The notes under the pieces are model-generated. The model was not told the DNA's origin. It did no database searches and saw only the letters and a list, made by a program, of their open reading frames with translations. Below are positions 32,961-41,203 of a stretch of DNA of 64,000 nucleotides, in pieces. The stretch is from Streptomyces sp. NBC_00083 (GTDB lineage: Bacteria; Actinomycetota; Actinomycetes; Streptomycetales; Streptomycetaceae), in assembly GCF_026343295.1 (NCBI RefSeq), contig NZ_JAPELY010000003.1, forward strand, positions 1,178,001 through 1,242,000, given 5' to 3'. A program made the translations under genes and the position numbers. Numbering within the stretch: position 1 is the stretch's first letter; each line of letters opens with the position of its first letter.

Positions 32961-33869
32961 TCAGGTGCGGCGGGCCGCCCACACGGTGCGCTCGGTGCGT
33001 ACGGCGAGGTCCTTGCGGTGCAGAAGGCTGTTCGGGTTGTCGGTGTCCAGGAGTTCGTCGAGTGCGGTCAGGTCCTCGGCACTGAGAGCGGGAGCGGCGA
33101 CGCCGCGTATGCGCTGCATGCTGCCGTGGGCGTAGCGTCCGATCGCGTCGCTGCGTGCACCGTCGATGTCGACGGAGATGGTGCGCTCGTCCTCGACGGC
33201 GAAACCGGCCGCCGTCAGCATCGGGCCCCAGTCGGCGCCGCGGTGCGGAACGTGCTCGGCGTGGAAGGCGTCGGTCGCGGCATGGGCGCGCTCTTCTAGG
33301 CCGGGCCGGTTCGCCGGAGCGCCGGCGGGCAGGAAGCGGGGGAAGCCCGCGAGCTCGACGACGGCGAACAGCCCCCCGGGGGCCAGCAGTTCACGGACGC
33401 GGGCCAGCGTGCGGTCGGGGTGGGCCATGTGGTGCATCGAGGCCGAGGCCCACACCAGATCCGGCCTTCCGAGGTCCGGCCAGCGGTCGCTGTCGAGATC
33501 GGCCTGCACGGTCCGGACACGGCCCTCGACATCGCGGGCGCACGCCTTCTCGCGCAGGAGCCTGAGGTGCTCCGCGGAGGTGTCGACGGCCGTGACGTGT
33601 GCGTCGGGGAAGCGCTCAAGGAGCGCGAAGGTCCCCGCGCCGGTGCCGCAGCCCAGGTCCACGATCTGGTGCGGCTCGCCCTTCAGCGGCAGCCAGGCGG
33701 TGATGGAGGCTATGTGTTCGGAAAGCACCTCGGCATCCAGATCCAGGATCTCGGCCTGGCCGGCGTCACTGTGCTCGTCGTGACTGTGCTCGGGGTGCGT
33801 GCCATGGCTGTGCTCGGGGTGCTCGGGGCCTTGGCCATGGCTGGGGGTGTGCTCGTGCGCTTGGGTCAT
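32961..33869 (-). CDS. Class I SAM methyltransferase with His-rich N terminus
   Basis: This is a 302-residue protein. Residues 1-37 are strikingly rich in His (repeats of EHSHG, PEHSH, DEHSD), a likely metal-binding tail. The methyltransferase fold follows: VDLGCGTGAGTFALLERFPD (SAM motif I), VTAVDTSAEHL, RPDLVWASASMHHMAHPDRT, LAPGGLFAVVELAGFPRFL. Such UbiE/menG-like enzymes act on small molecules; the substrate is unknown. The upstream XRE-cupin regulator on the same strand, 117 bp away, probably controls it. The His tail could be a metal sensor, buffer or anchor. Confidence 0.9.
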   Translation of the reverse strand: MTQAHEHTPSHGQGPEHPEHSHGTHPEHSHDEHSDAGQAEILDLDAEVLSEHIASITAWLPLKGEPHQIVDLGCGTGAGTFALLERFPDAHVTAVDTSAEHLRLLREKACARDVEGRVRTVQADLDSDRWPDLGRPDLVWASASMHHMAHPDRTLARVRELLAPGGLFAVVELAGFPRFLPAGAPANRPGLEERAHAATDAFHAEHVPHRGADWGPMLTAAGFAVEDERTISVDIDGARSDAIGRYAHGSMQRIRGVAAPALSAEDLTALDELLDTDNPNSLLHRKDLAVRTERTVWAARRT

Positions 33870-33986
33870 GGCACCACCGTAACCAGCTCATGCGTGTAAC
33901 GCGTGACAGCTTGCGCGATAGGCAAGAAACTCATGCCGTGCGCTGCTCCGCACGCAAGGTCACCGGACCCCCGAGCCCCGGCGCGC

Positions 33987-34601
33987 CTATGCGAAGGGGC
34001 TCTCGACGCCTCCGCAATCGGCTTCGCCGCCGACGGCGCCGCCGTCGTTCTGGTGGCCCCGGCGGGCGTCGCGATCGAAGATGCCCATGATCTCGCACGG
34101 CCCGCCATCGGCGCCGATGGCGTGGGGCATCATCGTGGGAAATTCCGCGGCCTGGTTGGTCTCGATGCGAAGGCGCCGGTGGCCGAGCATGAGGACGGCG
34201 GTACCGGACAGCACCACGAGCCACTCGCGGCCGGGGTGGGCGCGCATGCGGGCGGGGTTGTCGGGCGGCGGGTCGGTCATCCGCTGACGCATCACGCTCA
34301 TGCCGGGCTCGCCCTTCATGGGCCAGCGCATCAGGCCGTGGGCGGCGTCGATCATCGGGCTGATGACGACGTTGTCGGCGGCGTTCTCCACGAGCTGGTC
34401 CAGCGTGGTGTCGAGCGCGCGGGCGAGGGTGACCAGCTGGTCCAGGGCGAGACGTCGCTGACCGTTCTCGATGCGGCTCAGCGAGGACTGGCTGAGGTTG
34501 GCCCGCGTGGCCAGTTCCTCCAGGGACCAGCCCTGTGCGACGCGCAGAGCGCGGATCCGTGTGCGTACGAGACTGTCCAGCTGCCCGTCGTCTTGCGTCA
34601 T
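33987..34601 (-). CDS. XRE-family regulator with C-terminal cupin
   Basis: This is a 204-residue regulator. The helix-turn-helix is LRVAQGWSLEELATRANLSQ, SSLSRIENGQRRLALDQLVT, LARALDTTLDQLV. The C-terminal cupin barrel has MRAHPGREWLVVLSGTAVLM, LGHRRLRIETNQAAEFPTMM and PHAIGADGGPCEIMGIFDRD, with His/Glu positions that may bind metal or a ligand. HTH-cupin proteins control small catabolic or methyltransferase genes; the adjacent His-rich methyltransferase is the likely target. ATG 34601 was chosen at MTQDDGQL; the frame extends upstream without domain content. Confidence 0.9.
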   Translation of the reverse strand: MTQDDGQLDSLVRTRIRALRVAQGWSLEELATRANLSQSSLSRIENGQRRLALDQLVTLARALDTTLDQLVENAADNVVISPMIDAAHGLMRWPMKGEPGMSVMRQRMTDPPPDNPARMRAHPGREWLVVLSGTAVLMLGHRRLRIETNQAAEFPTMMPHAIGADGGPCEIMGIFDRDARRGHQNDGGAVGGEADCGGVESPFA

Positions 34602-34638
34602 GGGCGAGATGGTATGTCCTGGATCGAACAGAGCTGTC

Positions 34639-35337
34639 TCAGCCGCCGCCCTTGATCGGCTGGAGATCGATGCACGCGGAGTTGGCCGGCACATCCCTCG
34701 ACTGGGGGCCGCCCTTGATGCGCACCTGCGCGCCGAGCCGCACCGCGTCGTACACCGCCTTCCCCGAGGCCGGTGTGACGCCGACGGCCCCCAGGATGTG
34801 GTCCTCGCCGACGTCGGGAAGGTCGGACGGGGTCAACTCGAAGAACAGCAGGCGCTGTTGATGCGCCTGGTCGGTGAAGGTGACGGCCCAGTTCCGCGGG
34901 CCCTTCCGCCCCACACCGATGGCATTGGGGGCCAGGTTCACGACGGGGTACTTCGCCGTGACCGTGACCGCGTTCTCGCCGAGCGGGCAGTGCGGGGCCG
35001 GACCGCTGATGGCGTAACTCCGCCCCTCGACGGTCAGGGTGTGGGCGTCCAGGTCGATCAGCACCTGCTGGACGGACGCACGGGACGGGGCGGGCGGGGA
35101 GGCGGCGGGCCGGGGCGCGGGGGAGCGAAGGGTGCCGGAGGCGAGGGTGAGGACGGCCGCCCCCGTGAGTCCGGCGGTGGTGAGCAGGGCGCGCCGGGTC
35201 CGGCGGCGGCGTACCGCGCGGCTCCTGACCGCCGCTCCGGAAGCCGGGGCCCGGACCGCGCCCTGTGCCGCCAGGCCGTGGAGCCGGTCGGAGAGCTCCG
35301 TCTCGGTCAGGCCGGGAGCCGGCGGGCGATCAGACAC
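34639..35337 (-). CDS. Membrane protein encoded with ECF sigma factor
   Basis: This is a 232-residue protein. A short cytoplasmic N-terminal region (LTETELSDRLHGLAAQGAVR) resembles the sigma-binding end of small anti-sigma factors. One membrane helix follows (ALLTTAGLTGAAVLTLASGT), then an extracytoplasmic beta-rich domain (VQQVLIDLDAHTLTVEGRSY, CPLGENAVTVTAKYPVVNL). The start overlaps the upstream sigma gene by 8 bp, so the pair is co-translated. It probably restrains the sigma factor or senses the envelope (inference). I do not recognise a named family for the outer domain. Confidence 0.75.
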   Translation of the reverse strand: MSDRPPAPGLTETELSDRLHGLAAQGAVRAPASGAAVRSRAVRRRRTRRALLTTAGLTGAAVLTLASGTLRSPAPRPAASPPAPSRASVQQVLIDLDAHTLTVEGRSYAISGPAPHCPLGENAVTVTAKYPVVNLAPNAIGVGRKGPRNWAVTFTDQAHQQRLLFFELTPSDLPDVGEDHILGAVGVTPASGKAVYDAVRLGAQVRIKGGPQSRDVPANSACIDLQPIKGGG

Positions 35338-35836
35338 AGGATTCCTCCGTGGGGTGGGGTTCCTCGCTCATCAGGTGCGGGGCGAGGGCCGAACGGCCGC
35401 GTGACAGGCGCGCCTTGACGGTGCCGGTAGGCGCGCCGGTCTCCGCGGCTATCTGCTCCACGCTCAGATCACACAGGTGGTGCAGCACGATCGCGGTGCG
35501 CTGCACCTCGGGGAGATGGCGCAGCGCGGCCACCAACGCCACGTGGTCGGGGCCCGGTTCGGGCATGGTCCGCGGCGTGGACTCGCCGCGGACCAGCTCC
35601 CACCAGTGGCGCGTGCGCCGCCAGCGGCTCATCGCCAGGCGATGGGCCACGGTGCGCAGCCAGGCCTCGGGGGCCCGGTCGCCGGACAGGACCGAGGCGC
35701 GCCGGTCCCAGGCGCGGACGAACGCCTCCTGGACGACGTCCTGTGCTTCGGCGTGGTCGCCGGTGAGGGCGTACAGCTGGCCGACCAGACGCGGATAGGC
35801 GGCCGCGTAGAAGAGGTCGAACTCGTCCTCGGTCAC
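35330..35836 (-). CDS. ECF sigma factor (SigE/SigM-like family)
   Basis: This is a 168-residue RNA polymerase sigma factor. Region 2 is DLFYAAAYPRLVGQLYALTG, DHAEAQDVVQEAFVRAWDRR with AWLRTVAHRLAMSRWRR. Region 4 is ALRHLPEVQRTAIVLHHLCD then SVEQIAAETGAPTGTVKARL, SRGRSALAPH, the helix-turn-helix that reads -35. No region 1 or 3, as usual. It is co-expressed with the membrane partner by overlap and sits next to the L,D-transpeptidase, so envelope stress control is plausible. Start codon context is standard. Confidence 0.94.
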   Translation of the reverse strand: MTEDEFDLFYAAAYPRLVGQLYALTGDHAEAQDVVQEAFVRAWDRRASVLSGDRAPEAWLRTVAHRLAMSRWRRTRHWWELVRGESTPRTMPEPGPDHVALVAALRHLPEVQRTAIVLHHLCDLSVEQIAAETGAPTGTVKARLSRGRSALAPHLMSEEPHPTEESCV

Positions 35837-35920
35837 GCTGTCGTGCTCTCTTCTCGCGGTGCTCTGCGAACGGGGCTTCTTACGGTGTTCTGCGAACGGG
35901 GTGCGGCGGGGCGCAGGACA

Positions 35921-36916
35921 TCATGCGGTCGCGCTCTCCCCGGCGGCACTGTGCTTGAGCCACTGCTCCCAGCTCAGGTTCCAGTCGCCGTAGCCGTTGC
36001 CGGTCGCGACGATGTCCTTCTTGCCCCCCGTGACGGTCACGACGTCGCCGGCCCGGACCTGATCGTAGAACTTCCGCGCCGTTCCGTCCGTGGCGAGGCC
36101 GACACATCCGTGGGTGACGTTGTGGTGCCCGGCCTCGGTGTCGGCCCGGTCGTTCTGGTGGACGTACGTGCCCGACGTCGTCAGGTGCACGGCCCAGTAG
36201 TAGTCGCCGTTGTACGCGTCGCCGAGGCCCACGGTGCGCGAGTCCATGTGCACCTTGGGAGCCTTGTCCATGACCACCATGGTTCCGTTCCAGGTGTCCA
36301 GGCCGGGTCGCCCGGTGGTGACGGGGATGCGCGTGGTCTTGCCGTCGGTGCGCACGGTCATCATGTGGGCGTCCACGTCGACGGAGGCGATCAGCGATCT
36401 GCCGACGGTGAACTGGCGGACGGCGTGGGAGCCGAGGTGCAGGGTGACTTCGGTGCCGGGCTGCCAGTAGGTGGTCTTCGGGCGGAAGTCGACACGCTGA
36501 CCGTCCCGGAGGTTCTGGTCCTTCACCCAGCTCCAGGCGCCGGCCGTACCGGTGGAGGTCTGCACCCGCAGCCAACTCTCCACAGCCTTGCGGTCGTCGG
36601 CGCGCACCGGGGTGGTGAACGTGACCGAAATCGGCATCCCCACGCCGACCGTCTGCCCGTCGGCTATGTGCACCTGAGCCTTCGCGAGCACCGCGGGCTC
36701 GGGCGGGCCCGTGGGCGAGGGCGAGCCGGTGCCCGTACCGGCGCCGTCCTTGGCGTTCGCGGGCGCCGCCGCGGAAGCCGCGGCGCCGGGTGCGTCGGCG
36801 GCGCCACCGGAACCGGAACCGGCCGAGCAGCCGACGACCGGGAGCAGAGCGAAACAGACGGTGACGGCGGCGCCGAGCCGGCCGGCGGTCCAGCCGGCTG
36901 AACGGTGCTGGTGCAT
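35921..36916 (-). CDS. L,D-transpeptidase lipoprotein (YkuD)
   Basis: This is a 331-residue protein. Signal and lipobox LGAAVTVCFALLPVVGCSAG anchor it outside the membrane. A disordered Gly/Ala linker is followed by an Ig-like domain (GVGMPISVTFTTPVRADDRK) and a catalytic YkuD domain ending in GHHNVTHGCVGL, with active-site Cys and His. The family consensus HGxxS(H)GC has Ser; here Thr precedes HGC. It makes 3-3 crosslinks in peptidoglycan or attaches proteins, like LdtMt2-type enzymes. The C terminus NGYGDWNLSWEQWL is the usual actinobacterial tail. It stands just upstream of the ECF sigma pair on the same strand. Confidence 0.94.
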   Translation of the reverse strand: MHQHRSAGWTAGRLGAAVTVCFALLPVVGCSAGSGSGGAADAPGAAASAAAPANAKDGAGTGTGSPSPTGPPEPAVLAKAQVHIADGQTVGVGMPISVTFTTPVRADDRKAVESWLRVQTSTGTAGAWSWVKDQNLRDGQRVDFRPKTTYWQPGTEVTLHLGSHAVRQFTVGRSLIASVDVDAHMMTVRTDGKTTRIPVTTGRPGLDTWNGTMVVMDKAPKVHMDSRTVGLGDAYNGDYYWAVHLTTSGTYVHQNDRADTEAGHHNVTHGCVGLATDGTARKFYDQVRAGDVVTVTGGKKDIVATGNGYGDWNLSWEQWLKHSAAGESATA

Positions 36917-37067
36917 GGAGTCCCCCCAGGTGAAATGCTGTGTCGCCTCCTATACGCCTGGGCGGAGCGCACGGTTGCACCTGGTCCGAACTTTTCTGCG
37001 AACGGGTTCGGAAGCGCCCATCGGGACCGGTTTTCCGGGCCCCCTCCGGCCATCGCGAGGCGCCGTC

Positions 37068-37475
37068 GATCGGTGCCACGGTGACGAGGACCGGCAGGCC
37101 GAGAAGTGCGACCCTGAGGATCTTGTCCACCGTGTCGCACGCATGCAGATGCCGCGGATGGAAGATGCGGTGGAGCACGCTGAAGACGAGCCAGGTTGAA
37201 GCGGTGATCTGAACGACCGCTCCGTTCCGTGCGTAGCGGATGGCGAGCACGGCAAGGGCTGCCAGCGCGAGGAACATGGCGCCGTCGTCCTTGACGAGAT
37301 ACATGCTGCACGGGCCGGCCTGCGGCAGCCAACTGAGCCCGGATACGGGGAAGTTCGCATACCAGCTCTCGGGGTCGAAGTAGGCCCTGACGAGACAGAG
37401 GGCTGATGCGTGACGGGCCCCCCTGACCTCGCCGGACCCGAGATGCGCGCCCAGCGCACGGCACGCTGATGTCAT
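37068..37475 (-). pseudogene. Remnant of a small membrane-protein gene
   Basis: One frame encodes clear protein-like sequence: VRAYFDPESWYANFPVSGLS, MYLVKDDGAMFLALAALAVL and VVQITASTWLVFSVLHRIFH with DTVDKILRVALLGLPVLVTV, two or three membrane helices. The N terminus (from ATG 37475) is unlike a normal first helix and has no ribosome site. At the 3' end the frame runs without a stop into the overlapping L,D-transpeptidase gene. Odd residues (HRIFHP, HLHACD) interrupt the helical part. It looks like a decayed DUF4345-like gene that has lost its start and stop. The exact ends are not known. Confidence 0.5.
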
Positions 37476-37586
37476 GGTGCAGGGGGAGGCGCGGAACCCG
37501 AATGCGCCCTCTCTCGTCGCACTTGTCCGCGCCGGCGTCCGCTTCGAGCGCGGGATACTGATCGGACGTTCCGACCAGGAGGCAGC

Positions 37587-38102
37587 GTGATCGCCCTCGC
37601 GCCCGAAACCATCCACACCGATCGGCTGATCCTGATTCCCTTGCGGGTCGAGCACGCCGACGAGATGCTCACGGTGCTGTCCGACCCCGGCCTGCACCTC
37701 TTCACCGGCGGCACCCCGGACACCGCCCGGGACCTGCGCGCCCGCTACGCACGCTGGGTGGCCGGGTCGTCCCGCCCCGGTGAATCCTGGTGCAACTGGG
37801 TCGTTCAACTCCGTGACGGCGCCTGCCTGACCGGCTATGTCCAGGCGACGGTCACTGTCGATGAGCACGGTGCCGCCGCGGAGATCGCCTGGGTGACAGG
37901 CACTCCCTGGCAGGGGCGCGGCATCGCCACCGAGGCTGCCCGAGGACTCGTCGCGTGGCTCAGGACACACGCGGTGGACACGGTCGTCGCCCACATCCAC
38001 CCCGACCACGGGGCATCCACCGCCGTCGCCGCCGCAGCCGGCCTCACCCCCACCGGCCAGTGGCACGACGGAGAGATCGAATGGCAGCTGACCATCAGCT
38101 GA
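37587..38102 (+). CDS. GNAT-family N-acetyltransferase
   Basis: This is a 171-residue acetyltransferase. The start is IHTDRLILIPLRVEHADEML, typical of RimJ/RimL-like members. The acetyl-CoA motif A is AAEIAWVTGTPWQGRGIATE followed by AARGLVAWLRTHAVDTVVAH. Motif B is IHPDHGASTAVAAAAGLTPT. It should acetylate an amine on a small molecule or protein N terminus. GTG 37587 has GGAGG 4 nt before. It is convergent with the amidase gene and alone in its unit. Confidence 0.92.
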   Translation: MIALAPETIHTDRLILIPLRVEHADEMLTVLSDPGLHLFTGGTPDTARDLRARYARWVAGSSRPGESWCNWVVQLRDGACLTGYVQATVTVDEHGAAAEIAWVTGTPWQGRGIATEAARGLVAWLRTHAVDTVVAHIHPDHGASTAVAAAAGLTPTGQWHDGEIEWQLTIS

Positions 38103-38199
38103 CCCGACACATCCGTTGGCCGCAACTGACGACTGTCAGCGACTATCAGGACGCGCGCCGCGCCTCGGGTCGGCCACGTTCACCCGAGGAGCCGCCGGG

Positions 38200-40332
38200 C
38201 TACGGCTTCTTGGGGACGGCGGCGGGCGATGCTCCTACGGGCGGCTTGGCGACGAGGGGTGTCGGCGTGGCTGGAGGGGCCTGCTGGACGTCCGCCGTCC
38301 TCACATACGCGATGCGGTGGTTGAAGCGGATGGGGTAGAAGGTCTGGGCGCCCCTGACGAGAGTGCCGAGCGCGGGGCCGCCGTAGTAGTAGTCGCCCGC
38401 GACCGGCTCTCCGATGGCGAGATAGGCCTGACCGGCGGGGATGGTGTACTTCGTCAGCGGGGTGTTGTTGCTGCTCTGGACCGGTACACCAGTGCCCGCG
38501 TACGCCGCGTCCTCGGGGTAGGCGCGCCCGTAGACCTGGACCGCCGTGGTGCCCTTCGCCTTCAGGACGACGGCGGTCGAGGGGGTCGAGGGGGTCAGGA
38601 CGGAGGTGAAACGGCCGCCCGGATTGTGGAACCAGGCCTTGCGGCCGCCGTACCAGATCGCGGTCCAGTCGCCGCTCGCGTCGGCGACGACGTACCGGGT
38701 CCCGGTGATCACCTTGTCGCCCCAGGTCGCGCCGTGGTTCCACACGGCTTTCGGCATGTACGGGTCGGTGAGGGGCGTGGTTGCCGCGGCGGTCGCGTAG
38801 AGGTACCCGAAGTTCGCGGGCCGTGGCGCGACGTCCTTGCCGCCGTACGTCAGCGGCGGCTGGTTCGCCTGGGTGAAGGGCAGGACGACCGTGACGACCT
38901 GGCCCGCCTGCGGCATCTGGGCCGCGCCGGCGGTGGCTGCGGGCGCGCCGAGCAGAGACATGTAGTGGTTCCAGTCCCAGAAGGGGCCCGGGTCCCAGTG
39001 CATCGTGGCCACCCGGCCGTCGAGGATGCCGGGCACCTCGTCGTGGCCGAAGACGTGGTCGCGGTCGAGCGGAATCGAGAACCGCTGGGCCAGGTACTTG
39101 ACGAGCGCGGCCGACGTTTCGTACAGCTGCTCCCCGAACCAGCTGCCGTCCTCGATGGCGTAGCCCACGTGCTCGATGCCGAGCGAGTGCATGTTCACGG
39201 TCTTGTTGTCGGAGTGGTAGGACTCGTCCTTCGTCGCCACCATCTGCGTGACGTGGCTGCCGTCGCCCTTGACGATGTAGTGGGCACTCGCCTCGTTCTC
39301 CGGATTCTGGAATTCGGAGACCGTGCCGTCGTAGCTGCCCTCGGTGTCGTGGATGACGATCCGTCGGATGCCGAACCCGTCGGCCGGCCGGGTGGCGACG
39401 TTGTAGTTGGCCGGGTCGGCCGGCTTGAAGTCGCAGGACAGGGCGGCCGGGCACTCGGCCGCCGAGGCGGTGGTCGCCAGGGGCGGCGCGGCGGTCCTCA
39501 CCCGCGGATCGGCGGGCAGTGCGAGGCGCTGGCCGTGTGAGGTGACGCGGCTCTCGCCCGAGCGCACCGAGTCGAAGACGCGACGGGCGAAGGCGTCGGC
39601 GTCCCGCGCGTCCGAGGCCTGGCTGTAGCGGGCCACCGCCGGGTACCAGGATCCCGGTTCTGCGGGCAGGGAGCCGGTGGCCGCACGCTGGTAGTGCGCG
39701 AGGAGCGCGGCGCCGGCCCGGATGTTCTGCCGGGTGTCGGTACGCACCGCGTCCACCGGTTCGCCGATGAGCCACGCGGCCTCGTCGAGGGTGTGCAGCC
39801 GTGGGTCGTCGGTGTTGAGGGCGGCCGGGGCGCGGCGGGCGGCGGAGCTCTCCGGCACCGCCGGGTCGCCGCGCATGTGGTGGTGCGGCGGGCGTTCGTG
39901 GTCGCTGGACCGCGCGGTGTCGCCGGGCACGACCCGGGTCAGGCCCATGACGTTGTACGCGCCCGTAGTGCTGGGCCTGCCGTCGTGGTCCTCCCAGCGC
40001 GTCTGGTGGAAGGAGACCGCCATCAGGACGCTCTGCGGAACCTTGAACTCGCGTGCCGCGTGGGCGAATTGGGCCTGCAGGGTCGTGTCTGCGCCCCTTG
40101 TGCTGCTCACTGCGGCGGCAAAGGATCCGGTCCGCCCGGGAGGTGCGCCCAGCCGTGCGACCCCCCGTTGACTGCCGGTCAGGTCGGTGGCGCGGGCGGA
40201 CCGTGCGCTTATCGCGGCGGCACCGGACGCCTGGCCGGGCAGCGCGGCACAGAGCAGCGCGGTGGAAAGGGCCAGGGACGCGAGACGCCCACGGCGCGCG
40301 ACAGCAGGAGGAAGCAGACGAAAGGGACGCAC
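38200..40332 (-). CDS. Large secreted N-acetylmuramoyl-L-alanine amidase (PGRP type)
   Basis: This is a 710-residue exported enzyme. Signal peptide LASLALSTALLCAALPGQAS. An N-terminal lytic-transglycosylase-like region (FKVPQSVLMAVSFHQTRWED, GAYNVMGLTRV) precedes an Amidase_2/PGRP domain: GIRRIVIHDTEGSYDGTVSE, SAHYIVKGDGSHVTQMVATK, MHSLGIEHVGYAIEDGSWFG, and DRDHVFGHDEVPG with the zinc His. The C-terminal 250 residues hold repeats like SH3 domains (GTRYVVADASGDWTAIWYGG, TFYPIRFNHRIAYVRTADVQ). It should cut stem peptide from muramic acid. Start GTG 40332 is tentative; GTG 40350 lies directly after GGAGG and would add a TTA codon (possible bldA control). Confidence 0.9.
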   Translation of the reverse strand: MRPFRLLPPAVARRGRLASLALSTALLCAALPGQASGAAAISARSARATDLTGSQRGVARLGAPPGRTGSFAAAVSSTRGADTTLQAQFAHAAREFKVPQSVLMAVSFHQTRWEDHDGRPSTTGAYNVMGLTRVVPGDTARSSDHERPPHHHMRGDPAVPESSAARRAPAALNTDDPRLHTLDEAAWLIGEPVDAVRTDTRQNIRAGAALLAHYQRAATGSLPAEPGSWYPAVARYSQASDARDADAFARRVFDSVRSGESRVTSHGQRLALPADPRVRTAAPPLATTASAAECPAALSCDFKPADPANYNVATRPADGFGIRRIVIHDTEGSYDGTVSEFQNPENEASAHYIVKGDGSHVTQMVATKDESYHSDNKTVNMHSLGIEHVGYAIEDGSWFGEQLYETSAALVKYLAQRFSIPLDRDHVFGHDEVPGILDGRVATMHWDPGPFWDWNHYMSLLGAPAATAGAAQMPQAGQVVTVVLPFTQANQPPLTYGGKDVAPRPANFGYLYATAAATTPLTDPYMPKAVWNHGATWGDKVITGTRYVVADASGDWTAIWYGGRKAWFHNPGGRFTSVLTPSTPSTAVVLKAKGTTAVQVYGRAYPEDAAYAGTGVPVQSSNNTPLTKYTIPAGQAYLAIGEPVAGDYYYGGPALGTLVRGAQTFYPIRFNHRIAYVRTADVQQAPPATPTPLVAKPPVGASPAAVPKKP

Positions 40333-40406
40333 AGGCGCAGAAGGTAACACCCTCCGCAGCGTCCGAGCTGAGCGGCGCGTGGAGCAATCGTGGCGTTCGC
40401 GAGGGC

Positions 40407-40991
40407 TCAGGCGTGCAGCGTCCGCGACAGTGCGTCGATGGTCACGCCTACGGCAGCCCGGAGCTGCGCCGGACTCGTCCCCGCTCTGCTCATGACGGCC
40501 AGCGACTGGTTCACGGCCGCCACGTGTACGGCGAAGGCGTCGGCGTCCCGGTCCGTCAGCGAGCCTGCCCTGAGCGCGGCGCGAAGGCGCCGGAGCTGCA
40601 GTCCGAGTGCCTCCTTGGCGTGTGCTCCGACACGTGGACTCAGCGCGGAAATGGCCATGACCGACTGGGCGATCAGGCAGCCATCGGGCAGCGCGGGATC
40701 GGCGATGCGTTTCAGGGTGACGTCGAAGAACGCGCGAACGGCGGCGACCGGTTCCGAGGCTGAGCACGACAGGGCGGCGTCGTACTTCTGGCCGTAGCGC
40801 ACGGCGTAGCGATCGAGGCAGTGGAGGAAGAGCTTGTCCTTGTCGCCGAAGGAGGAGTAGAGGGAGCTGCGGTTCAGGCCCGTCGCCCTGGACAGGTCGT
40901 CCAATGACGTGTCGGCGTAGCCGTCGCGCCAGAACTGGATCATCGCGGCGTCGAGCGCCGTATCCACGTCGAACTGCTTCTTGCCTGCCAC
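40407..40991 (-). CDS. TetR-family regulator
   Basis: This is a 194-residue repressor. Helix-turn-helix: ALDAAMIQFWRDGYADTSLD, DLSRATGLNRSSLYSSFGDK. The C-terminal ligand region LPDGCLIAQSVMAISALSPR fits the TetR_C subfamily found in oxidoreductase or hydrolase regulators. It is divergent from the alpha/beta-hydrolase at 41204 with a 24-bp palindrome between them, so it likely represses both. ATG 40991. Confidence 0.93.
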   Translation of the reverse strand: MAGKKQFDVDTALDAAMIQFWRDGYADTSLDDLSRATGLNRSSLYSSFGDKDKLFLHCLDRYAVRYGQKYDAALSCSASEPVAAVRAFFDVTLKRIADPALPDGCLIAQSVMAISALSPRVGAHAKEALGLQLRRLRAALRAGSLTDRDADAFAVHVAAVNQSLAVMSRAGTSPAQLRAAVGVTIDALSRTLHA

Positions 40992-41044
40992 GCGGGACTT
41001 CCTCGCCGGTACGTCGATGGGTTCGGGCTGGTGCGCATCATCCT

Positions 41045-41068
41045 ATCTTGAACTGATCGGTTCAAGAT
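41045..41068. promoter_or_regulatory. TetR operator palindrome
   Basis: ATCTTGAAC and GTTCAAGAT are perfect 9-bp arms separated by TGATCG, 54 bp before the divergent TetR start. Size and symmetry are typical of TetR sites. It overlaps the likely promoters of both genes. Confidence 0.7.
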
Positions 41069-41203
41069 GCGTTAGTCTTCGAGCGCGGTCATGGCCCGGC
41101 ATTCCCGCACCGCACGCCCGAGCCGCGGACGCGCCCCGCGGGCTCGGTCACCGCTGTCGGCCGCACCGTCTCAGCCGCGCACCCCACCTCGACGGAGGAT
41201 CCC

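Noticed and set aside
35880..38066. Long minus-strand frame spanning the transpeptidase region
   Set aside because: Only a segment near 37068-37475 has protein character; the part over 35921-36916 is a shifted shadow of the L,D-transpeptidase.
38050..38200. Terminator between the convergent GNAT and amidase genes
   Set aside because: Only short inverted repeats such as CAGCTGA/TCAGCTG; no stable stem found.
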